Assembly: GCA_964017155.1 (NCBI GenBank)
Contig: OZ024857.1
Coordinates: 15,644,915-15,708,914 of the forward strand
Reading direction: 5' to 3'
Origin: Oasisia sp. SBJ-2009
Taxonomy: Eukaryota > Annelida > Polychaeta > Sabellida > Siboglinidae
DNA length: 64,000 bases
Part shown: positions 11,226 to 22,375 of the stretch, piece after piece
Layout: each line of letters opens with the position of its first letter
Numbering within the stretch: the stretch's first letter is position 1
Notes under the pieces: generated by a model
The model's input: the letters and a program-made list of their open reading frames with translations, nothing else
Told to the model about the DNA's origin: nothing
Database searches by the model: none
Position numbers and translations under genes: made by a program

Positions 11226-12654
11226 AGAAATAGATACCGGTAGGTAATGAATGTTGGTGAAGAGAAAGAGTTGAAGAATATACCTGAAAAGAAAGAGATG
11301 GTGAACACATCTAAAGTGAAAGATGTTGTGAATGTGACAATGATGGCACATATTAAGAATATGGATTGTATTAACTTGGCTTAAACCATCTGCTGACAAA
11401 TTAGTAAAACCGTGCATATGCACAAAACTGTTAGTATGTATCGTTTTCTCAGTGTGTATGTACACTGATTTGTGCTACTATGGCTTTATAAAAATGTGGC
11501 ACTGTTGCATGCATTAATTAATCTTTTTTTGTATGTATAAATTACTTAACTTACCATTTATGAAATGTTTTGACAATTATGTTCCACTCAATTTGAGTCT
11601 TTCTTCCAAGGGAATGGAAATATTTGTGTAAATAGCACATCAACATTCACAGCTGAGTTTAGAGAATAAATATAAAACTACATGGTAATATGTTACTGTT
11701 GATCTAATTTCTTAGTTACTCTGTTACATATAAATAACAAATATCCATATAAATGAAACCATGGTTATGCATTCTTAAATCCCCTCAAACTTTATATATA
11801 TATATAATTCACCTGTGTATAATTCTAACTTCCAACTCTTCTAGCTGTTCAGATATGCATTTATTTATGGGATTTAGACTGCCTTGGGAATGTAACATAG
11901 CAACAGGATGTCATGTTTATGAAATAGTCGTTTTTATGGCTTCAACACACGTTAATGTTGTACTTTTACACACAAACCTATATTACCACAGTCACTACTC
12001 AACCGCTGGCACATATTGCACACAGATGGTAAATAGTACATAATAGGTACATTAGGCACATCCATGGTATGAAGCAGCCACCACACATATTTTATACACA
12101 TGTCAAAAGTTCAAAAGAGAGGAAGGGAGAGAGAGGGAGTGAGAGACAATCCCTGAAAGCAGATAACCAGCATCAATAGATAAGGAATATAACTTAAGTT
12201 GACCGCAAGTTAAAATGTAATAATTAAGTTAACACATTGAATTTTATTATTATATTTGCATGGAAAACAAGTTTTATTTGTTCATATCAAATTTATGTTC
12301 ACCTAGGTATCAGCATACATGGATGTTGGATTGTTAACGATTAATACATAAACACATATCAAACTGTTACTTTTATGATCTCAGTCCATAGCAATAAATA
12401 TAAACAGAAAATGTGCTCACATGTGACATGCATAAAACACTGGACATAGTTTACCAACGTACACTATTGTTGCTACCATCTTGTCACATCAACTGCAGTA
12501 AGCAATGAATGACCTGTGACAGGTCATATTATCTAGGGTTAACATGGTAGCTCAATAAAAGAAATGTTTTGAAGTATGCATGGCAAAGTGTGGACAAACA
12601 ATTTGTAACCAGTCAAAAAAATAGTCATATATTTGAGTCGACAGTTCAGCAGAA

Positions 12655-12857
12655 TACAGACATGTCATCAAAATAAAGACACCGCAACAAAATTATGATA
12701 ACCCACCAGAATATAGACAGCCCACCAGAATACAGATGACCCACCAGAATAAAGATATCCCACCAAAGTATACAGCCCACCAGAAGATAGCCTACCAGAT
12801 TAAAGATAACCCACCAAAATATTCAGCCCACCAGAACATAAACAACCCACTGGATCT
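12655..12857. repeat. Minisatellite of about 20 bp (CCCACCAGAATA)
   Basis: Around nine degenerate copies of CCCACCAGAATAAAGATA-type units, ending at the inner edge of the left arm. The mirrored array is at 54494-54705. Confidence 0.85.
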
Positions 12858-12868
12858 CTTCGCGGTGA

Positions 12869-12941
<73 letters not shown>

Positions 12942-13210
12942 CGTGTGCGCAGCACGTTTGTGTGGTGTAACTGCACATACGGGCGGCGCTGTCTTGTGAA
13001 GAGAGCTGCGTGAGCCTTATTTTCAACATGACACGACATCGAAATGGGACGTGTTGACAATTTTTGCGGCGACGTTTGCAATTTCTCGGTTGTCGGATAT
13101 TGACCTCGTAAGACAAGACGGGGGCGGTGCATTGGAGAAGGGGCGGGGGTGGTAGTGTTTCGATACCTGTTCGCGGCGACGTTCACAACTGAAGAATATT
13201 CATGGCGGAA

Positions 13211-13300
<90 letters not shown>

Positions 13301-15523
13301 CTATATTTAGGCGCACTTCACCACCGAAGCGTATATAGGGGATACGTTATCCTAATGAAAACATTGCGAGGCACAATTGCGACGATCTATCCATAAACAC
13401 ACCCTAGATATGTGGCCTCTTCGTCGTCAACAATCTGCATCCCAAACCAAAAAAGAAATAATTCTCAATCGCCACACGGAAGATCGTCGACCATCTTGAA
13501 GTATTGTTTTATTACCTAACAAAATGATACATCGAATGACGAAAAAGACACCGTCGACAATCAACCAGTCATTTATATTAGATATGATACATATCTGGTT
13601 AAAATAACTGACAGTTGAAGACGGCGGGTAAGCCATGGAATGAATCTGCAAGCCGGCTTCAACTTCAACAGCGAAAGGAGTTTACTCTCCTCCCATCCAT
13701 GGTTACCGAAAATAAATTACACCGATCTACACCCTAAAACACCCTAACATTTAACGTCCGATAATTGTGAATACAGTCAATGTAACGTAAGTTCGGCAGC
13801 CGCTTTAATAACTTGAATTGAATCCGATGTCTCTTCCCGTGCGACCGACGTTCAATATGAAAGCCTCTTCGAGTTCCAATCCGATGGCCGTATCGCGCGC
13901 GTCGTATAGTCTTCAGCCTCAGGGCCTTGACTTTACAGTCCATCTCGATGCCACCGTGACCGTTTGGTACAACAACATTGAAACGATTTAATAGTAAGAC
14001 AATGTATCGATAACGAGCAGCTATAGACGGCGAGTACGAAAACGACAAAAGAAGTGAGAAAACTGACCTGCAGCGGATCCATTTCGCCTTACATTACATC
14101 TTAGATACACGTTACGCACTTCTCGTTGTCTCGTTGTTGGGCGGAAACCGCAATCACGTGACCACTAACTGTGAGAATCCGCAGTTGCGCAATGCGCAAA
14201 TTCCTGGCAAAGCAGTGACCGTTTGCGCCTGCGCCTATTCTTATATTTCCTGTGCGTGGATGTTCGCGGATGCGTTCGCGTATTTCTCTGTGTATTCGTG
14301 TTATTTTAAAACATTATACTTTTACCCTTGAAGGTGGACTTTTGGAACAATATCCGCCAGGGAAAATACAGAAAACAAATTGAGATTGTACTTGTTTTTA
14401 TGAGAGAGTGCGCGTGAATGTGCGCGCCCGCAATTGTGTACACGTGTACATTCGAATAGAAACGGGTTAACGGGAGAAAACACTTTTGCTTTCGCCACAG
14501 GCGTCTATTACAACGTTGTCTTCATGTCCTAAAAATGATTCAAAACGTGTCCAGAATTGCCACCTGCATATATAACATGCACTGGCAAAGGTGCTGTAGA
14601 AAATTCGTGAAGTGAGAACACCATAATTTCAAAGAAACCACTTTCCTTCTTGTCACCCGTATCGTATCATAAATAAAAATTACATCTGTGTCACTACGCC
14701 GAAGAACCGCAGTGTCCTCGGATTTACACTTGTTTGACAGCTGAATTACCGCACTGGCTGAACAAAAACGTAACTTCTAATGACATAACACAACACAAGA
14801 CATCGCCAGTTCTCACAGACACAGACGTTCAAACAACCTGCATACTGCTAGCTGATGCGTTTGCGAACTCTTTCGTTTCGTCGGGTAATGGGCTAATGGC
14901 ACCTTAATATCGCAATAACCCTTCTCGTTCGTGGGCACAGAGCACAGTTGATTTTCCCATTGGAGGCCATATTAACGTTTTGTCGATTATAAAGAAACTG
15001 TACCAGAGAAATGTTATGTTATGCTCATCGCATTTCGCCAAAATCACATACCTCTTTTGAAATGCAAGCATGAGCGTTGCCCGTCAATATTGGTTAAATT
15101 TACCACGTATTTCTGCATCCGCAGGGTCGTATATGAAAAGGTTAAAAATCGCTATGGTAATTACAGACTGCCTAACATGCGTCATTACATTGCAGATACA
15201 TCGTAGCAATTAATATACTGGTGTATCTGCTGTATTGTACTGATATCACTTCATAATGGCTATTCAAAATGTTAAGTAACACAATTCGTTTGGGTATGCC
15301 TAACACTTTCACATGAGTCAGACCAAGAAGTCTAAATATCTTCTGACCCCTCGTCGTAGTCGGTCAATGGGGTGCAACCATGTCACGGTGCCCGACACAT
15401 TTCTCGCATCTAGGAGAAACTTGGCAGGAAATCAAAGAATAGCTAGTACGGTCGTCGGACGGACGACACCTGCAATTCGCTACTGGCGTCACTTAGCTCA
15501 ATGCTATTTCAAACATCTTTTGG
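12855..15523 (+). repeat. 2.7-kb dispersed repeat, copy B
   Basis: Direct-orientation copy of 830-3553, in the same order and with the same end points (TCTTCGCGG start, GGTGACAGT end). It starts within a base or two of where the left inverted arm stops matching the right arm. Differences from A include a longer (TG)n (12871-12933), a (TA)n expansion at 13214-13298 where A has a short AT stretch, and insertions or deletions near 13660, 14000 and 14440. Matched segments such as 12985-13120 and 15310-15480 differ at only a few positions. No shared long frame exists. Confidence 0.85.
13214..13298. repeat. (TA)n microsatellite inside copy B
   Basis: Pure TA dinucleotides. The same site in copy A is a short irregular AT stretch, so this is a copy-specific expansion. 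Confidence 0.95.
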
Positions 15524-16310
15524 TGACAGTTCGGGGCCTACCCTCCTCTCGACCATGGTTACCCAAAATAAATGACAACGATCTACACCTCATGCACCTT
15601 AATTAACATTTAATTAATATTAAATGCTGTCACAATCTCCAAGGCTTAGCAGCCGCTTATACTTATAGTTGACGCGGAGGAATCCGACTTCCCCTCGATT
15701 GCGATGGAAGTTCTCAGAGAATCCTTCCTTGACTACGTTCCTATCGCCATGTCGCACGCGTTGTAGAGCTTACAAGTAGTGTACAATTCGTTGTTGTCGT
15801 GACCGTTTTCTACAACAACATTGAAGCGATGTAGTAGTAAGGATATAACTAATCAGAAGATAATAATTAAGACGTATAGAAAACCTGAAAGGAACTGCAT
15901 GAGTTACCGCTGATCCACTCCGACTTCGTTGACATGGTTGCTGGGCGGAAACCGTAGTGACGTTCTCACTATTAGTGCGAACCCGCAGCTGCGCAGTGCG
16001 TAACTTCCTGACAATGTCGTGCTCGTTTACGCATGCGCACATTCCCACATTTCCCGTGTGTGCGTTCGCGTGTGCGTGCTAACGCGAGTGCGTGCATTTG
16101 TCTTTTTCAAAAACTGTGTTCTGTTAAAAGTGGAACGTTAAAAGTGGGACGCTATACACAGTAAGAATACAAAAGACATTCCTTGACGTGCATGCGTTCC
16201 TACAAGCGCATATGCATGCGTACGAGCGCATACGTGCATGTGTGCGTTGGTGTGTGTATGCGCCCAAGTGCACATGTGTGCACGTGCGCGTGTGCATTCG
16301 AGCAAATATG
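15524..16310 (+). repeat. Diverged partial copy D of the 2.7-kb repeat
   Basis: The sequence directly after copy B resembles the middle of the same family (A about 1625-2640) at clearly lower identity. Shared pieces are CGACCATGGTTACC, a GTGACCGTTT...TACAACAACATTGAAGCGAT block, GGGCGGAAACCG, CCGCAGCTGCGCA, and a Gly/Cys-rich GTGTGCGTG tract. It is an older neighbour, and together with B gives a head-to-tail arrangement. Confidence 0.7.
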
Positions 16311-17153
16311 GCGGCTCTCGAAAACTCTTCTGATGTGGTCAGACTAACTTTGATTTTAAAGAAAACAAAAACAGGGTATTGGCAAAAATACGTTTTCATT
16401 ATATACACAAAATTTTACATTGTATATAACGTTTGATAACATTAAAAATAAATACAGAAAATACATTTTCTAGTATAAATTTCGTTTTAAAACCCGATTT
16501 CCGCGGAAAGGTGTGATTTCGCATCACGAATATAGTTTTTCATGCATTACAGCATGTCTACAAGGTTAGCTTTTGGGTCGAAACGAACGCAGATTGAGTT
16601 GTGCGATATTCCCTTGTAATGCAAACGAGTTGTCTCCAGCTTTGAAATAACACAAGTCCGCATTACCAGAGGGAGGGGCTTGAGTAGGTTTGTATATGGT
16701 CATACAAAATCGGATTGTAGTATATGCAGTCGAGCGATTCACATGGAGACAGTAACTACAAAGGGGTCTCTATAAAGAGGAGAGGAGACTTTCCGCAGAG
16801 TAGAATAAGAGCTGACAGAGCTGAGGGCGTCTCAATAATAAATATGTAAATAAATAAATTAATTAATTAAAAAGTAAATTGTGCATATTCCATGTTGTTT
16901 CGTATGTTGCGATATATCTTCCTAACTCTCGCCATTGTTCCCGGCCAAGTGCGCGTAGAGCGATCGACGTCGTCGCGGCAACGTAGCGAGCGAGCTACCT
17001 ACGTGCTGCAGGTCTGCGCTCAACGCTGTTGGCAGAGACGTCCGCAGTCGGCCCTTCTACATCCTCACCCCTGTGTCAACGGCGAAATAGTTAGTTGGCG
17101 CTCTCTCGGTGGGTGTGAGAAAAGAGGTTGACGTTGGTATATGTGACGACCGT
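16311..17153. other. Mostly unassigned; possible LTR-like piece
   Basis: I see no gene. At 16640-16850 there is a TATAAAGAGG, then about 65 bp later AATAAATATG, an order seen in LTR promoters and polyadenylation regions, but no pair or target duplication supports it. A short GC-rich stretch lies at 16930-17090. Confidence 0.25.
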
Positions 17154-18480
17154 CTAATGCAGACCCAGCAGCGCAGTCTGCATCTTGACCCATGTTTTTT
17201 GTTTATTGTGGATTATGTCTGGCCTCTGTCTTCTGTAGTTCAAGGTAGGAAGCTGTAATTCTTTTAGTCTGTATGGTAATCCCCTTGTTTCCGGCACAAG
17301 TCGTGTTGCCCGCCGCTGAACTTGTTCAATGAGGTCTCTGTCTTTTTTCAGATGAGAGCACCAGACACATGACGCATACTCCAGGTGTGGTCTAACCATT
17401 GCTTTTGTAAAGTAGTAGAAATGTGTCCTTGTTGAGATGTCGGAATGTTCTTGCTAGACATCCAAGAACACGGTTGGCTTTCTTGACAGCATTCTCAATG
17501 TGGTAAGAGAACTTGAGTTGGTGGTCAATGGTTACTCTAAGGTCTTTTTCAGAAGTTACCGCATCCAACATGTGAATGTTGTCACTGGCATTGTTCATAA
17601 TGGTAAATGTTCTGCGGGTTCGACTGTCCGAGTTGCAGAACATGGCATTTATCTGGATGGAAATTCGTTTGCATCTTCATTGACCATTCCTGAAACTTTG
17701 TCATGTCTTCATGCAGAGAATGTGGGGAGTTGTTGTCATCTGTGAGTGTTGCATAGAGCTTGGTGTCGTCTGCAAACATTTACGTCATGTTGTTCATAAT
17801 CCCTGGTACATCGCTGACAATACATCGTGAACAATATTGGTCCCAGCTAGGACAGACCCCTGGGGAATTCCGCTTAGTACACTGCACCAGTTTGATTGTT
17901 CTCCATGTACAGATACCTTCTGTCGCCAGTCATCTAGGAATGTCGTTATCCAAGGTAAGGCCTTGTCCTTTATTCCAAAACTTTCTACTTGTTTCAGGAG
18001 ACGCTGATGTGGTACGGTGTCGAAAGACTTCGTGTAATCGAGGTAGATTACATCAACGGGTATGTTGTGCATCAATGCCTCACTCCAGATGTTCAATGCT
18101 TCTAATAAATTTGTGTTTACGCTTTTCCCAGTAGTGAAGCCATGTTGTTGTTCACAGTCCAGGTGGTCATCTTGATATGTTCTACGTCTACGAGCTGCTG
18201 AACAATCACTATCTCCAGAGTCTTCCAGACGATTGATGTCAGAGACACTGGCTTGTAGCTGGCTGCGTTTCATTTTTTCAGATTTTTTGTAGATCGGCAA
18301 ATAATTGCATCTGTCCACTGTCTCGGACTCGATAGTGTTGATGTGTCGATGCTTGATTTGAATATGATGTTGAGAGGCACGTGTACATAGTTGTTCTGAC
18401 ATCTCCTTCACAATTCTAGGGCCGATTTAATGCTACTTGAATTATAAGAATTGTTTGCCAGAAGATAGGACTGCATGACT
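17154..18480 (-). mobile_element. CR1-like LINE reverse transcriptase, degraded
   Basis: The minus strand holds a polymerase in broken frames. From upstream to downstream they are: QHGFTTGKSVNTNLLEAL; DVIYLDYTKSFDTVPH (first catalytic Asp block); LSGIPQGSVL; MFADDTKLYATL (catalytic FADD box); DKCHVLQLG; DLRVTIDHQLKFSYHI; and the C-terminal LEYASCVWCSHLKKD and RRATRLVPE. This order is that of CR1/jockey-group ORF2. Frameshifts separate the pieces near 17785 (after QGSVL), near 17600 and near 17400. The endonuclease is absent, so the copy is 5' truncated. No function remains. Confidence 0.88.
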
Positions 18481-19587
18481 GCCTCAAGGTTAGGGTTAAC
18501 CGCCCATTTTTGTGACTATGTCTATGGCCTACTGCCCTATAAGTATAAGTCAAACTAACACTTCCAGAACGTGTCCCTTGGTCTGGAGGCGGACTTGGTC
18601 TTGTGACTTGTTCCCTTCCCCATTCATATTCCTTTCATTTCATTCAACTGCTAAAACAATCTTCCACCTATCTCTTACATTTCTATTGCGATGCGCATCC
18701 CCTACAAAAACAAAAAAAAATTCTTCAAAATGTTGAATTGTTTAGTTAAATGGTAGAAGACCACGTCCGTCGCGCCGGTCAAAAACTAAATTCTCCTCAC
18801 GTGCGTGAACCGCTGATTTGCATATGGAACAATAATCATGTATCCTGGACGAGTCACACGGAGCGTTCATTGCCTGGGCTACGGAATACGGGAATAGTAC
18901 GATATGAAACGTTTTGTTGGTTGTAGTTTTTATCGTTAGGTCAGAAAGTAAAAGATTGCCATCGTTTTTTATGTATCTTCATGCACGGCCAATGTCACAT
19001 AACGGATAAAATGGGATGTTTGCGGGCTGATTGCACGCTCCCGCCAGGTAAGGAACTGTCCCCGTACCTAACGTGTCGTCTGCTTGACGCTGATGCAAGT
19101 GGCAGAGAGGCAGAGCGTATGCCGTAAGTTGAACCAGGTCCAAGTATTACCAGTACCATATTTAACATACCGAATGTGACATATGTGTATATATTATGTT
19201 GTTGTTGAACAGCACGTGCCAAAACAGGATTTATCCATGTAAAAGATAAATTGATGTATCCAAACGCCGAACGTCAAGTCAAGCGGGGCAAAACATGGCT
19301 GCCCAACAGTGGCAACAGGTGCTTTCGTCGTGTGTTTGTTTTGAAATTCTGATTTTAGAACGTTATCTTTATGATAGAAATCGAAGATGAAGTTGTTAAA
19401 ATGTTAGATGTCATCTCGCAGTAGCAATACAATTTACCTATTTAACCGTTATCAACATTGTTGGCAAAAAAGTGCAAAACTTGAGTTCAGCCTTGACTTT
19501 TTCTTTGTGTCTTGACTGAGCCTGGGCTGAGGCCTGCACGGCGCTTACCGCGAATTTATATTTCCACAAGGTTCGTCGGCCATATAT
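18481..19587. other. No confident feature
   Basis: I see no transposon or gene with confidence. A short ATG frame at 19294 (MAAQQWQQVLSS) in an AAACATGG context could be a first exon but nothing supports it further. Confidence 0.35.
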
Positions 19588-19656
19588 TAGGGACCGGCAA
19601 AAAAAATTCAAAATAGATTTACCACGTTTATGATGGTGCAGGTCGATTATATGTAT

Positions 19657-20673
19657 ATGTGTGGCGGTCTAGGAAAAGCAGTCAGATTGACAAAAAATTA
19701 TTTTTATTTTTATTTAAGAAATGGAAATCCACACTGTTTACATGTCCTGTACTGTTTACTGTATTTAAATATTCCCACTAGAAGCAAATTTACAGGAATT
19801 TAAAGTGGGACCCAAGGAGAAAAACGAGTGTTAATGTCGAGATTCATTCTTCACATGAAAACCACACGTTATGATGCATAATACAGTAACTGTTGCAGTT
19901 ATGTTATAAAGTCCTGTGAGAGAAATGTAGCCGTGTGTGTTACCTTTACTGGACTGAAAACATTATCCAGTCGTGATGGTTACTTTTAAAGTTACACAAA
20001 ATTAAACAGGACACACATCACACTTGACTGCAGGAGAAAATTGAGTTTTATAGTCGAGATTCATTTTTCGCTTGAACACCACACTTTATGCTGCATAACA
20101 CAATAACTGTTGCAGTTACCTTATAACATTCTGTGAGGGGAATGTAGCTGTGTTTGTTACATTTACTTTATAATATCCTGCATATTCATCAACGCCAATG
20201 CGTTCAGACAACGAGTGATATCATTCGGCTTCGGTTTGTCCATGTCTTTGATTTTTCGAAGATCGTAAACACGAAATGAAATTCGCCACGAATTCTGTCT
20301 TTCCAACGAAATCCCCTCCAATAATGCGTTAAACAGATAAGAAATATGTACAGACACAAACTATAGCAACATCAAACTAAACTAAAAACTAATCAAACTA
20401 CTAAAACAACAAATTCCAACGTCCAAATACAAATCCGTTAACTTTCAAATGCTGTCACGTAGAACGGTCTTCCTAGTTACAAAATCCCCCAAAAATGCAA
20501 CTTACACTTGGGTAACCAGGAAACTACTTGGTGAACGTATAAATAACTATGTTAGCAAAAACATCGTAATGAAATCTAAAAATGGACCGACTGACCCAAA
20601 AACACCTTTACGGCGCGTTTACGGGCAAATACGCCTAGCGACTTGCGACTAAATTTCCTAGACCGCCACACAT
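19657..20673. mobile_element. Nested TIR element about 1.0 kb
   Basis: ATGTGTGGCGGTCTAGGAAA at 19657 is the exact inverse of the bases ending at 20673, and weaker symmetry continues about 10 bp inward. It lies wholly inside the 19588-21585 element. It contains a direct duplication of about 150 bp (19803-19955 and 20020-20172). Confidence 0.72.
19803..20175. repeat. Diverged direct duplication, period about 217 bp
   Basis: Two blocks share GTCGAGATTCATT, a CACAC..TTATG.TGCATAA segment, AACTGTTGCAGTTA and AATGTAGC.GTGT..GTTAC in order. The GTCGA anchors are at 19836 and 20053. Confidence 0.8.
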
Positions 20674-21585
20674 GTAATAAGATACGGTTTACAGAATTTA
20701 AATATCTTTAAGCAGTAAAACGTTATGGCACATTTAAATTTCCAAATATGGTACCAAAACTGTGACCTCGGCTCTGGCCTGCACAGCGCGCGCTGTGTAG
20801 CATACGTTCACAATGGGGCTAAACCACTCATTTGAAATGCAGTTAAACACTGCTATAACATTACAGATATTTAATCAACATTTCAATAGCTGTTCTGTTG
20901 GTCAACCTTGACATTTCTCTTGGTGATGTTTCTCTGTAAATAAAATTAAAACATATCACTCACCATAAAGCATTATAATAATTAGCAAGGGGAAGCTGTC
21001 TGTGCCAATATTAGTGATACGATATTCAAATAAACTTATACATTTGGAATGTTAACCACATTAGAAAGATTATGTTTTTAGGTATTTATTCACACCAAAA
21101 TATCTTTTTGAAATATTATCGTGTTCAAAGATGCAATTAGAATCTGATATTAGATTACTCCAAGATGGCCGTCATTGCGTCAGCGCAATCCTGACAATGG
21201 GCGGAAAATTCAAAACGATTTAGCTACAATGCGCTACATGCGATTGATATGACATTTTCAGGGTCTTCTTACCAAATAGTCATCTAAATACTATCCAAAC
21301 TTCAGAAAACTTCCTCCGCGTGCTACGAAGATATAATTTTCCGAACATAGCGCATATTCACTCATAAAAATCAAAATTAAATAACCCACCTAACATATTG
21401 CAATTAACACGGCCGCATTCCCTGTCATTTTAGGTCTCAGAAAAATGTGGTTTCACCGTCATACGATTAATATGAGGCTCTTAAAAGGAGTTACCCTGGG
21501 CCTCCCCTCATGAACAGAAAAACCTAGTGGACACAAATTTCAACCAACCTACCGACGCGCCCCTAACGGATTTGCCGGTCCCTAG

Positions 21586-22375
21586 CCATATTGCATAAAT
21601 TACTGTCTGTTGTTATATCCGTTGAATACTTAATTAGGGAAAGCGCATGGCCAGTCGTAATTTGTAAACATTATTCCACATGGGCGTAGACCGTAGCGTA
21701 GTTGACTTGATATATCAGTGAAAACTTAGACATTTTAGTCGTTTATACAATATAAAAAGCTGTGATCCAGAAATGTATGGATTTAATTTGACATTGACAT
21801 GATGTTGATATGACCTAATTACTTGCTCCAATTACTTGACATAATCTACATTAGACCTAATTATGCAGCATTTACACACATATTTCAGAAATGAATAAAA
21901 AAAATTAAATCCACAAACAATATTTACTACACAGTGGCCTGTAACCTTACAGTAACGTTATATAATTTCTATTATTTCACAACATACAAATCAAATTATA
22001 TGGAATAATTTAAAACATTTCAGACATTAAAACAATATTATTTATTATGTGTTCATGCAGTGTAGCAACATCTGTAATTGCATGAAATGTTATGCATGTA
22101 TGAAATGTTCATAATATTCCACACAAGCAGTGAATGTATGTCGCTGTTAACAGAGTCATATGCTGCAACATTTTTCATTCTGAGGCAGGTAAGCACATGT
22201 TAATATGTAGTCCTGCTGGCACAGCACTATTTTTAATTTGATGGAAGAGTAACATAGTCAAGTCGAGAAACAAATGTTGCAAGTCCTGCTGGCAGATACT
22301 GTTTTTCATTCCATGGCAAAAAACAGTTTGTGGTCCTGCTGGCACAGCAACATTTGTGTGTTTTTTGTGCATCTA
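21586..22375. other. Short duplicated motif upstream of L2 end
   Basis: AT-rich. The phrase GTCCTGCTGGCA recurs at 22211, 22277 and 22333 about 60 bp apart, giving a small three-unit tandem repeat (about 22180-22360). Otherwise nothing is recognised. Confidence 0.5.

Larger units (their letters stand above)
5080..12857 (+). repeat. Left arm of giant inverted repeat
   Basis: This block recurs in reverse complement at 54490-64000. Matched anchors in order include 5090 with 63985, 5480 with 63610, 6720-6780 with 62815-62870, 7060 with 61100, 7500-8050 with 60200-60770, 8700-9060 with 59160-59520, 10240-10440 with 57850-58080, 10500-10800 with 57570-57790, 11330-11700 with 55690-56060, 12420-12560 with 54800-54930, and 12655-12857 with 54490-54705. 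Divergence is about 10 percent by eye with many indels. The inner edge is the CCCACTGGATCT shared with 54486-54497, after which repeat copy B begins. Confidence 0.92.
19588..21585. mobile_element. DNA transposon about 2.0 kb with TAGGGACCGGCAAA ends
   Basis: TAGGGACCGGCAAA at 19588 is mirrored by TTTGCCGGTCCCTA ending at 21584. The flanks both carry GCCATAT (GCCATATAT on the left, GCCATATTG on the right), consistent with a decayed target duplication of 8-9 bp. No transposase frame is recognisable inside. Small predicted frames at 20163-20357 and 20449-20652 show no known domain. It is probably a non-autonomous element that has taken up a second one (19657-20673). Confidence 0.6.

Noticed and set aside
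10717..11465. Minus-strand frames of up to 230 residues, Leu/Ser-rich, looking like membrane proteins
   Set aside because: Low-complexity translation of the GA array; the mirror frames at 56026-56794 differ strongly.
16892..17131. 79-aa plus-strand frame with a hydrophobic start, possible signal peptide
   Set aside because: No conservation, no neighbours and no family resemblance; a GC-rich patch alone can give such a frame.
19294..19370. Possible first exon (MAAQQWQQVLSS...)
   Set aside because: Good start context but no donor site or further exon could be linked.
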